Below, piece after piece: positions 56,728 through 64,000 of a stretch of DNA of 64,000 nucleotides (its first letter is position 1; each line of letters starts with the position of its first letter). The notes beneath the pieces are model-generated. The model had not been told where the DNA came from. It saw only the letters and a program-made list of their open reading frames with translations, and did no database searches. The position numbers and the translations under genes were made by a program. Location: the NCBI GenBank assembly GCA_963668605.1, contig OY764903.1, forward strand, positions 6,448,001 through 6,512,000, given 5' to 3'. This DNA is from G963668605 sp963668605. GTDB lineage: Bacteria > Acidobacteriota > Terriglobia > Bryobacterales > Bryobacteraceae.

Positions 56728-59700
56728 ATGTTTGCCACAGCCGCACCAGCTCTAAGACTCATCCTCCTCGCCAGCATCCTGTGCATCATGGCCCTGGCGC
56801 AGGTTCCCCAGCCGGCTCCCCAGCCCACAATCGAACAGATTCAGTCCCTAATCGATCGCGGCGACTATCGCCCGGCCCTCGACGCTGCCAACCGTCTCAT
56901 CGCCCGGTCTCCGCGCCTCTCCGAGGCCTACCGCCTCCGCGCCAACGCCCGCCGTAACCTCAACGATCTGGCCGGCGCGCTCGACGATGCCAACAAGGCC
57001 GTCGCACTGGACCCGTCCAACGCCCGCGCGCTCGGTGGCCGCGCGATTGTCAAGCGGCTGCTTAAGGACCATCCCGGCGCCCTCGCCGACGTCGATCGGG
57101 CCCTCGCCGTGCAGCCCGGCTACCATCAGGGCTATGATTCGCGCGCCCTCCTCCGGCAGGAAGCGGGCGACTTGGCCGGAGCGCTCAGCGATGCCAATCG
57201 CGCTATCGAACTGAGTCCTCAGACGCCCGCTTACCTCATCCGCCGTGCGATCGTCCGGCGCAACCTCAAAGACTTGGCTGGCGCGGATCAGGACTTGGCA
57301 AAAGCCATCGCACTCGCCCCCACCGATCCCTCTGGATACTTCCAGCGCGGCCTGCTCCGCCTCGAGCAGAAGCGCTGGAACGAGTCGATCGCCGATAATA
57401 CCAGAGCAATCGATTTGAAACTCCCAGATCCCGCGGGCGCCTACAACAACCGAGGTCTCGCTTACAAGAACAGCGGCATGCTAGCGGAAGCCCGCCGCGA
57501 CTTCGAAGCGGCCCTCAAGATCCAGCCCGGAGACAAGTCGGCCGCCAGCAACCTCGCCCGCCTCGACCGCGGGGATTCGACCGGCGCCCCCCAGAACCTG
57601 CCCAAGGTCCTGGAGTTGGATCCGAAGACCGAATCCGCCCGGCAGCGAACGGCCGAAATGGGCGGCACGGCGAAGCCTGCTTCGGCGGCCAAGACAGGGA
57701 AACCGGGAGCCATTCCCGGTCTCGGCGTCAGGTTTCCGGACCTGCCCAAACCCGCCGGTGATCTATGGTCCCGACCCTCATCTGGCCAGGTGTCTCTGTC
57801 GCCGGAGGGTCCGGCGCTTCAACTGCCGGTATCCGACCCTGCCAAGTCCACTGCCGCGCTCTCGCTCGGAGAACTCAGCACGACGATAGCGGGCCTTCGG
57901 GCATTGGCCGGACCGCTGAGCCCCGAACAGGAGAAGGCCTGGGCCCGCAAATGGCAACCCTTCTTCGACTTCCCCGACCCCGCGGCGCTCAAGTATTTCC
58001 AGACGTTGAACCCCATGCTGCAGGAGTTACAGGGCATCCGCGGGGTGGTCAATCAGGCCGCCCAGGATTTCGACGGCGCCTGGGCCGAGGCAGTGGTCAG
58101 CCACGCTGCCGGTGACACGGCGGGCGTCCAGGCGGCTCTGGCCGAGGCTACCCATCACGGACAAGTGCTGAAGAGCGCCAACGCGCGGCTGGACAATATT
58201 CAGAAGAAGGCCCAGACGCTCGGAAATCCGCCCGACCCCAAGGCAGCCAAGGCCAAGGCAAAGGCCTGGAGCAAGAAGTGGACAATGGCCCCGGGGCCTT
58301 CGGCGCCACATATCGCCTACCTCTGGCGCATCGCGCAGCGCGAAGCCACACGCCTTATGGACGCCCAGATGTATTCCGCCCAACTTGCGTACGGGAGAAA
58401 GGACGCCGTCCTTCCGCCCATCGTCTATCCCGCGGATGAAGCGACCTGGGTGCGTTGGTTCGAGGCCGGTGGGTCCGGAGCCGAGCCATTGGGGGCGAAG
58501 CGGCCCGCCGGGGAATTGATGAACGAGGCGGACATCCTGCGACGTGATTGGTTTGTCACGCCGTACCCTTATGCGTTTGAGCCTGGAGAACCGAACCTCA
58601 TCGACCGCGTCACCGCGCGCGAAGCGGCGCAAACCATCGCCGCCGGCAAGAAGGTGGTCACTTACGGACGGTTCCCGAACGCCGCCGCTCTCGCGGCCAA
58701 ATACCCTCCAGGGGATCGGAAGCCGGCCGCGCCGCCGCCGGCCGCACCCGCGCCCTCAACGGCAAGCGCCGCATCGGCGGAGCAGAAGGCGCAGATGGAA
58801 GCGGAGAAGAAAGCGAACGCGGAGTCCATCGCGGAGAAGGAGAGCCTCGTCAAGCTGATCCAATACAACCTTGCCCGGGACGAAGCGGAATGGAATCGGG
58901 AAACGAATTCGACGCGCAAGGACGAGCTCTATCTGCGGGTGCTCAACAACCGCAGCGCCATCCAGAACGAGCGGGATCTAATCCAAACCCTGAGGACAGG
59001 AGAATATGTCCACACCCGCACCCCGTCCGACGACTACTGCCACGACCTGATGATCGTCCGCGGCATGGAACAGATGGAACAGGTGGGCGACGCGCGCCGG
59101 CTGGCCGCTGCCGTCGACAAGATGGCCCTCAATGCCGCGCCGGATCAGGTCGCCAAGCTTCAGGAGTTCATTGCCCGTCAGATTACCCAGACGGAGCTGG
59201 CCCAGGGAAATGTGGCGAAGGTTCGTGAGGTGGCAAAAGCGATTTTCAACACCACCCAGGGGCGGCGTGAGCAGGACGCGGCCAAGAATCTCGAAGATGC
59301 GATCAGGTACGAGGATTACGAAGCCCGGGCCGAGAAGGTGAAGTCCCGGGCCGCTTTGGCCCTCATGATAACCGGGATCGCGGCCCCGGCTTACGCGGCG
59401 GGCGCCGGCACGCTGATCAGCGTTGGAGGTACGAGCACCGCGGCCGTCACCGCTGTCGGCGTGGTCTTTGGTGCGACCACCGGCACCATCGACGGCGGCC
59501 CCCTGGAAGGGCTCAAGCAGGGCATCGCCATGACAGGTCTTCCCGGCATGGTGGCCTCTGAAATGATGACGGGGTACCAAAGGGGCGGCCTCGTCAGCTC
59601 CGGCGGGGTGGTCGGCGCACTCGAGCGTGGCACGGAGGCCTTCCTCGCGGGGAAGCTCGTGGAATCGGTCGCGGGCAAGATCGGCGGCGCGTATGCCGAA

Positions 59701-60819
59701 AAGGCGAAGACCGGAGTGGCGCCGCCCGCGCCCGCTCTGAAACCCGGTCTCACCGTAGCCCAGACGGTGGAGTCCCAGTCCTTCCAAGTGGCCAAACGGC
59801 GCGCCCAGCAGGAAATCAAGGCCTACCGGTCCGTCTTGGAGGAGGTTGCCACGGCTAAGGCCTCGGGCGCAAACGCGGCCAGGCTCGCCGAGTTGGAAGC
59901 GCGGCGCGTCAAGCAGGCTCTGGAGCTGAACGAGAACTTCCTCGCCAAGCGCATCATCAAAGCGGACGGCAAGGCCGCGCGGGCCGGGAAGGGGGCGGCG
60001 GCGGATGCGGCGCTGGAGCAGAACTTCGCTCAGGCGGTAGGGACCGTCTACGAGACCAAGGTCGACCCCCTGTTCAAACAAGGGGTAAAAAACGCGGGAT
60101 TTCAGTGGCGCAGGAAGACCCCCGGCGGGAAGTGGGAGCCCGCGGGCGAACTGGAGTTCAAGGAGTTTCGCCAAGGCGCCGCCGGGAAGACCGCCAACAC
60201 CGACCGCGACCTCGGCCTCATGGAAAAGAAAAACCAGAAGGGGGAGATTTACGAGCTCTTCCAGGGCGACAAGTCCGTCAACGTTGCCGATGCCGAAAAG
60301 GAATTGCAGCGCATCTACGACATCGCCTATCGGCGCGCCGGCGGCAGCGATCCCCGTCTGGCCATGCAGCACATCACCACGTCGGGCGGACTTGAGTCCT
60401 ACAAGGACCTGGTCGTCACCCAACTCAACGACCCGAAGAACGTGGCCCGCATCCAGAAAGGCTGGGCGGCCCAGAGCGCCGAGGTGCTCCAGAACAAGGT
60501 GACCCACGCGGGCACCGGTACGGGCGAGTTTGCCGGGCTGTTTAAGAAGATCGACGGCGCGAATCAGGCCGCCAAGGACATCGAGCAGCGCCTCCTGCCG
60601 GTACTGAAGTCCATTCAGTCCAAATCAGCCGGTCAGAAGTCCTTCGAGCTTACGCAGGATATGGACAAGTGGCGCGCCATCCACCGCGCCCTGACCAACG
60701 TCGAGAACGACCCGGTAGCCGCGAGCCGCCAGCTCAAGGTGCTCACCGGGCTCGACAGCATCGGAGAGGTGTCGGACCTGGCGGGCAAAGCGTTCGTGGG
60801 CGCGGTCAAACTGCAATAG
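56728..60819 (+). CDS. Very large exported TPR protein
   Basis: 1363 aa from ATG 56728 (GGAG at 10 bases; the frame is open upstream to 56602 but covers the preceding gene). Signal peptide (LRLILLASILCIMALAQ). Residues about 30-270 are six or seven TPR units (GALDDANKAVALDPSNARAL, GALADVDRALAVQPGYHQGY). A Pro/Ala linker follows, then helical, charged sequence and an Ala/Gly-rich hydrophobic patch (about 875-945, TGIAAPAYAAGAGTLISVGG). The C-terminal 350 residues are hydrophilic with no known domain (for example TDRDLGLMEKKNQKG). No homologue recognised outside the TPRs. The shape, with export signal, TPR scaffold and a long variable end, could fit a surface or toxin-delivery protein, but that is speculation. 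Confidence 0.8.
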   Translation: MFATAAPALRLILLASILCIMALAQVPQPAPQPTIEQIQSLIDRGDYRPALDAANRLIARSPRLSEAYRLRANARRNLNDLAGALDDANKAVALDPSNARALGGRAIVKRLLKDHPGALADVDRALAVQPGYHQGYDSRALLRQEAGDLAGALSDANRAIELSPQTPAYLIRRAIVRRNLKDLAGADQDLAKAIALAPTDPSGYFQRGLLRLEQKRWNESIADNTRAIDLKLPDPAGAYNNRGLAYKNSGMLAEARRDFEAALKIQPGDKSAASNLARLDRGDSTGAPQNLPKVLELDPKTESARQRTAEMGGTAKPASAAKTGKPGAIPGLGVRFPDLPKPAGDLWSRPSSGQVSLSPEGPALQLPVSDPAKSTAALSLGELSTTIAGLRALAGPLSPEQEKAWARKWQPFFDFPDPAALKYFQTLNPMLQELQGIRGVVNQAAQDFDGAWAEAVVSHAAGDTAGVQAALAEATHHGQVLKSANARLDNIQKKAQTLGNPPDPKAAKAKAKAWSKKWTMAPGPSAPHIAYLWRIAQREATRLMDAQMYSAQLAYGRKDAVLPPIVYPADEATWVRWFEAGGSGAEPLGAKRPAGELMNEADILRRDWFVTPYPYAFEPGEPNLIDRVTAREAAQTIAAGKKVVTYGRFPNAAALAAKYPPGDRKPAAPPPAAPAPSTASAASAEQKAQMEAEKKANAESIAEKESLVKLIQYNLARDEAEWNRETNSTRKDELYLRVLNNRSAIQNERDLIQTLRTGEYVHTRTPSDDYCHDLMIVRGMEQMEQVGDARRLAAAVDKMALNAAPDQVAKLQEFIARQITQTELAQGNVAKVREVAKAIFNTTQGRREQDAAKNLEDAIRYEDYEARAEKVKSRAALALMITGIAAPAYAAGAGTLISVGGTSTAAVTAVGVVFGATTGTIDGGPLEGLKQGIAMTGLPGMVASEMMTGYQRGGLVSSGGVVGALERGTEAFLAGKLVESVAGKIGGAYAEKAKTGVAPPAPALKPGLTVAQTVESQSFQVAKRRAQQEIKAYRSVLEEVATAKASGANAARLAELEARRVKQALELNENFLAKRIIKADGKAARAGKGAAADAALEQNFAQAVGTVYETKVDPLFKQGVKNAGFQWRRKTPGGKWEPAGELEFKEFRQGAAGKTANTDRDLGLMEKKNQKGEIYELFQGDKSVNVADAEKELQRIYDIAYRRAGGSDPRLAMQHITTSGGLESYKDLVVTQLNDPKNVARIQKGWAAQSAEVLQNKVTHAGTGTGEFAGLFKKIDGANQAAKDIEQRLLPVLKSIQSKSAGQKSFELTQDMDKWRAIHRALTNVENDPVAASRQLKVLTGLDSIGEVSDLAGKAFVGAVKLQ

Positions 60820-60823
60820 ACCG

Positions 60824-60861
60824 GCGGTGCGGCAGGCACAAGCTTCCGCCCGCCGCACCGC
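60824..60861 (+). terminator. Strong hairpin after the TPR gene
   Basis: GCGGTGCGGC (60824-60833) and GCCGCACCGC (60852-60861) are perfect 10-base complements. They start five bases after the stop codon. The following bases (TCTCTAG) are only weakly T-rich, so intrinsic termination is plausible but not certain. Confidence 0.5.
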
Positions 60862-60866
60862 TCTCT

Positions 60867-60980
60867 AGCCGCACCAGCTCTAAGGCTGATCCTGCTCGCC
60901 AGCATCCTGTGCCTCATCGCCCGGGCGCAGGTTCCCCAGTCGGCTCTCCAGCCCACAATCGAACAGATCCAGTCGCTAAT
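60867..60980 (+). pseudogene. Duplicated 5' end of the TPR gene
   Basis: About 114 bases closely match 56739-56852, coding for the signal peptide and the first mature residues (LRLILLASILCLIARAQVPQ, then TIEQIQSLI). No start codon in a good context, and similarity ends after the QSLI codons. It is a partial duplication lying just after the terminator of the parent gene. Confidence 0.85.
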
Positions 60981-61192
60981 TGCATCGTCAATCGAAAGGT
61001 TGCCCGAAGCGCTCCACTGCACCCACTCGCTTGCCGTGCCGGGCGCCAGCGACCCGAGGCGTCCCATCCTCGCCTTTGGTTGCAGGGGCAGCATCAGTCG
61101 TTCCCGATCCGCAGAACTTTTTCTGCTCAACAAAATCAATCACTTACAGTCAACCCACCCTTCAGCCCAAAATCCGGCTGCTACACTCCTCG

Positions 61193-61600
61193 TGGGAGGC
61201 GCTTATGTGCAAATTGTTGTGCAATTCATATCGTCAGCCAAGTCTTCAAAGCCCAACCGCACCGCAAAGCCTGAAAACGGGCACCTCGTATTTATTTTTT
61301 GACGAAACGAACTCGGATCTTCTGTGTTTTCAACAAACGTCAAAAACAAATAGCCCCAATTTACCCCAATTTTCGTGCTCCGGAGGTCGGCAAACCGGTA
61401 AATATGGCCACTCCGAGGCACCTATGTGCAATTTGTCAGGCAATTCATATCGTCAACCAGGTTTTCAAGCCCCGGCCGCACAGCAGAGCTCAAAACCGAG
61501 TGCCATAATATTTTTTCTGACGAAACGGACTAAACGGTACATTTTCTTTGGCAGCAAAAACCTAAGGTCTTGGAGGTCCGCAAACCGGCAAACAGCGCGA
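61193..61600 (+). repeat. Two imperfect direct repeats of about 190-220 bp
   Basis: Shared blocks are ATGTGCAA-TTGT, CAATTCATATCGTCA, GACGAAACG and GGAGGTC-GCAAACCGG, in the same order at about 61198-61390 and 61418-61590. The long frame crossing them encodes MCKLLCNSYRQP and MCNLSGNSYRQP. The region is richer in A/T than its surroundings. It may be a decayed duplicated gene or a regulatory repeat. Confidence 0.6.
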
Positions 61601-61987
61601 CTCCGGATTCGCCAAATTGTGCGGAATCCCACCCAGCGGCCGGAGCATCCGCGCCATCCAACCCCTAGGGCAAATGGCCTAGACGCCCGTACGGCGGTAG
61701 TCCGTGGCAGATTCCCGTGCTCGAGATTATACTCAGAATGCTTTGTTCTGGCTCGCCGACTCGGCCATCACAATCGGCGAGAATTGAACTATAAATGGAA
61801 ACTCGTAGAAACTGCCTTGGGAAGATCATCGCGGCCGGAGCCCTCGGCTTTCCGGCGCACGCCGATGAGAGCGCGGTCCGGCGCTGACAAGATGATCACC
61901 GTCAACCGAACAGCGCGCCCGGCGCGATTACATCGACGAACGGCGACGGTCTTTCCTGGCAGTTCTCAGCCAAGCTAAGATCTTAGG
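61601..61987. other. Intergenic stretch before the third sulfatase
   Basis: No gene, tRNA or IS end recognised. Open frames continue from the repeat region but have no start signals or family likeness. The sulfatase promoter should be here. Confidence 0.4.
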
Positions 61988-63349
61988 ATGACCCGCCGCG
62001 CGTTTCTTTCCTCACTGTGCGTTTCGGCTGCGGCACTGCCCGCGGCCGAACGCCGTCCGAACATCGTCCTGATCCTGGCCGACGACCTCGGCTGGGGTGA
62101 TGTCGGCATGAATGCCTGCCCGGACATACGAACGCCGAACATCGATTCGATCGCGAAGCAGGGCGTGCGCTTCACGCAGTTCTATGCCAATGCACCCGAG
62201 TGTTCTCCGACGCGCTGCGCGCTATTGACCGGGCGCTACCAGCATCGGGTGGGCGGCTTGGAATGCGCCATCGGCGTGAACAACCTGGGGCGCTACGACG
62301 AGGCTGAGTGGCTGCAAAAGCGCGGCGAACTCGGGTTGCCGGTAGCGGAGACCACCATACCGCGCTTCCTCAAAAACAACGGTTACGACACCGCTTGTTT
62401 CGGCAAATGGCATCTCGGATACATGGACAAATTCGGGCCGAACCTGCACGGCTTCGACGAGTACTTCGGGATTCTCGGCGGCAACTCAGACTACTTCACG
62501 CACGAGGAGATGGGCGAAGGAGCTGGCCAATCGCAGCTCTACGAGAACAAGGTGAAGGTGCAGCGCAAAGGCTACCTGACGGATCTGCTCGCCGGTGCGG
62601 CCGTGGACTGGCTGAAGCGCCGGAGCGATAAGCCATTCTTCCTTTATCTCCCGTTCAACGCGCCGCACACGCCAATTCAGGATCCGGATGAACTCGATCC
62701 GAAGACAGGCACGGCTCCGCACCGTGACCGGAATCGCACGGTGTACTCCAAAATGGTGTCGCGCATGGACCTTGCGATCGGCCGGGTTCTGGCGCAACTC
62801 GACGCCATGGGCGTGGCGAAAAACACGATGGTGCTGTTTCTCAGCGACAACGGCGGCGACCCCAATGGCCGCAACCTTCCCTACCGCGGGACGAAGAGTT
62901 CCGTCTGGGAAGGAGGCATCCGCGTGCCCTGCTGCATTCGCTGGCCGGGACGGATTGCGGAGGGCGGAACGCTCGCACAACCGGCCATGACGATGGATCT
63001 GCTGCCCACTATACTGGCCGCGGCCGGTGCAAAGGCGCCAGCGTCACGAGCTTTCGACGGTATCGACCTGTTGCCCTTTCTGACAAGCCGCCGGGCTGTT
63101 GTGGAGCGTACGCTGTTCTGGCGTTACAAACGCGGCGCGGCGAGACGCAAAGCGGTCCGCCGCGGCGATTGGAAGTACATGAACGATTCCGGTACGGAAG
63201 GGCTCTACAACCTGGCGAAGGACGAACGGGAGACAGACAACCTCCTGGCGCGGCATCCCGAAATCGCGGAAGATCTCAAAGCGAAACTGGCGGCCTGGGA
63301 ACGGGAAGTCCAAGCGCCGCGCCTCGCGGGATTTCGCGTTGGCGGTTAA
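61988..63349 (+). CDS. Exported type I sulfatase
   Basis: 453 aa. Short Tat-like signal MTRRAFLSSLCVSAAALPA. Typical sulfatase core: RPNIVLILADDLGWGDVGMN, formylglycine signature C72-S-P-T-R76 followed by ALLTGRYQHR, TACFGKWHLGYMDKFGP, PFFLYLPFNAPHTPI, and VLFLSDNGGDPNG. The classical C-x-P-x-R form and the ADDLGWGD start place it in the large arylsulfatase-A-like group. Exolytic glycan desulfation is likely. No neighbour gene is coupled with it. Confidence 0.9.
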   Translation: MTRRAFLSSLCVSAAALPAAERRPNIVLILADDLGWGDVGMNACPDIRTPNIDSIAKQGVRFTQFYANAPECSPTRCALLTGRYQHRVGGLECAIGVNNLGRYDEAEWLQKRGELGLPVAETTIPRFLKNNGYDTACFGKWHLGYMDKFGPNLHGFDEYFGILGGNSDYFTHEEMGEGAGQSQLYENKVKVQRKGYLTDLLAGAAVDWLKRRSDKPFFLYLPFNAPHTPIQDPDELDPKTGTAPHRDRNRTVYSKMVSRMDLAIGRVLAQLDAMGVAKNTMVLFLSDNGGDPNGRNLPYRGTKSSVWEGGIRVPCCIRWPGRIAEGGTLAQPAMTMDLLPTILAAAGAKAPASRAFDGIDLLPFLTSRRAVVERTLFWRYKRGAARRKAVRRGDWKYMNDSGTEGLYNLAKDERETDNLLARHPEIAEDLKAKLAAWEREVQAPRLAGFRVGG

Positions 63350-63542
63350 GTTCAGCGCGCTAGGTCTGCGACCGGCGCTCCGGGCGGGTTGGCAACCCAA
63401 TGCCACTCGTTTTTTCTTACAGGAAATAAGCAGTATCGATTGAAGAGGTCACCGACCGGTTGGGGTCAAGCCGGATCGGTGGGAGGAGTTGGTCGAAAAC
63501 AATTATCCAGATTTCTGTTGCAATGGGCGCTCAGATGTTGTA

Positions 63543-63567
63543 TCTTTCATTGTAGAGATATGAAAGA
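63543..63567 (+). promoter_or_regulatory. Palindrome TCTTTCAT-N9-ATGAAAGA, copy 1
   Basis: Perfect 8-base arms around 9 bases. The second arm contains the likely start codon of the DUF6788-like gene. The same arms and spacing recur at 63924-63948. This looks like a dimeric repressor or translational control site, or a transposon-specific signal. Confidence 0.55.
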
Positions 63568-63901
63568 TATGATCTCCGAGCTAGCGGCGTCTCGCAATCG
63601 ACTGCTTCGGCAAGTGCCTGACCCTGCCACCATCTTGCCTGGTTCGTTGTTGCGCCGGATGGTGCGCTGCAACAAGCCCGGCTGCCAGAAATGTGAAAAG
63701 GGCGAGGCAAAAGGCCATGGACCGGTTTGGATTTTGTCGGTCAGTCTGGGCAATCGGAAGGTGCGGCAGATCCCCATCCCCGCCGCCTGGAAGAAGGAAG
63801 TCGAGGAGCATCTCCACGCGTTTGCGCGGTCACAGAAACTACTGAAGCAGATTGCCTTGCTCAATCTCGATTTGCTGAAGCTCCGGAAGCAGGAGCGGTA
63901 A
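63560..63901 (+). CDS. DUF6788-like small protein
   Basis: 113 aa from ATG 63560 (another ATG at 63569; the frame is open upstream but without family likeness). Core: PGSLLRRMVRCNKPGCQKCE, then GHGPVWILSVSLGNRKVRQI, and a basic helical end LLKLRKQER. The CNKPGCQKC cluster suggests metal binding. I recall such proteins next to transposase genes in bacteria, and the next gene starts 59 bases further. Function unknown; a transposon accessory role is inference. Confidence 0.6.
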   Translation: MKDMISELAASRNRLLRQVPDPATILPGSLLRRMVRCNKPGCQKCEKGEAKGHGPVWILSVSLGNRKVRQIPIPAAWKKEVEEHLHAFARSQKLLKQIALLNLDLLKLRKQER

Positions 63902-63923
63902 GCTCCTTTTTTTGCGTCTTTTG

Positions 63924-63948
63924 TCTTTCATATATATTCAATGAAAGA
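63924..63948 (+). promoter_or_regulatory. Palindrome TCTTTCAT-N9-ATGAAAGA, copy 2
   Basis: Identical arms and arm spacing to 63543-63567, placed 12 bases before the start of the next gene. The spacer differs (ATATATTCA). Confidence 0.55.
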
Positions 63949-63959
63949 GTGGAGCGCTC

Positions 63960-64000
63960 ATGTCCACTGACAATCTGCGCGGTGTTTTAGATCTCTATAG
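63960..64000 (+). CDS. Start of a gene cut by the window edge
   Basis: ATG 63960 follows GTGGAG by about 6 bases and reads MSTDNLRGVLDLY before the edge. Too short to identify. Given the DUF6788-like neighbour it may be a transposase. Confidence 0.5.
   Translation, partial: MSTDNLRGVLDLY

Noticed and set aside
58978..60507. Minus-strand open frame of 509 codons within the TPR gene
   Set aside because: Antisense shadow caused by GC-rich codon use; no start signal or domain.

Overview
The window looks like a chromosome segment of a GC-rich, polysaccharide-degrading Acidobacteriota, most likely related to Bryobacteraceae/'Solibacter'. The reasons are four very large outer-membrane receptors with an N-terminal carboxypeptidase-regulatory-like domain and a TonB-type barrel, an N-terminal region like the Solibacter-type TIGR03437 repeat, and several Tat-exported sulfatases and glycosidases. 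This assignment comes from protein style; no rRNA or marker gene is present.

Layout. 0.4-32.6 kb is a catabolic region: Oar/TonB-like receptors (454-4164, 12316-15651, 16292-19783, 20038-23217), a tricorn-type protease (4979-8260), a GH106-like alpha-L-rhamnosidase (9081-12257), two sulfatases (23564-25006, 29911-31395), a GH29 alpha-L-fucosidase (25097-26167), a PaaK-like adenylate-forming enzyme, a URO-D/MtaA-like protein and a Tat-exported Gfo/Idh/MocA oxidoreductase. Together they suggest uptake and desulfation of fucose- or rhamnose-containing sulfated glycans. Remnants of ISL3, IS4 and a REP-associated transposase (RAYT) lie between them. 32.6-38.7 kb holds an orphan CRISPR repeat, a large exported HExxH protein, and a cluster of mobile-element debris: an IS1380 fragment joined to a group II intron 3' half, then two direct copies of an internally deleted RAYT element.

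38.7-54.6 kb is a complete-looking type I-G (former I-U) CRISPR-Cas locus on the minus strand. It has a 36-bp repeat array of 88 repeats and 87 spacers (38697-45024), a leader (45025-45208), a cas4-cas1 fusion, cas2, a small Cas8-like/Cas3-extension protein, cas3 (helicase followed by C-terminal HD), csb2 (Cas5-Cas6), csb1 (Cas7), and at the operon head a truncated second Cas3 helicase. The cas genes overlap by ATGA junctions or are separated by a few bases, so they are probably translationally coupled. The array is read in the same direction as the cas genes, with the leader beside cas4-cas1 and the degenerate terminal repeat at the far end.

54.8-64 kb contains a frameshifted IS1182-type transposase just upstream of the cas operon, a GYF/zinc-ribbon gene split by an in-frame TAG, a very large TPR protein with a partial duplication of its own 5' end behind it, a repeat-rich non-coding stretch, a third sulfatase, and a DUF6788-like gene between two matching palindromes.

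The most notable points are the perfect solitary CRISPR repeat 6 kb outside the array and 72 bp upstream of an oxidoreductase gene, the chimeric cas operon with two Cas3 proteins of different type, and the duplicated spacer block inside the array. All readings are by eye; no database search was possible.
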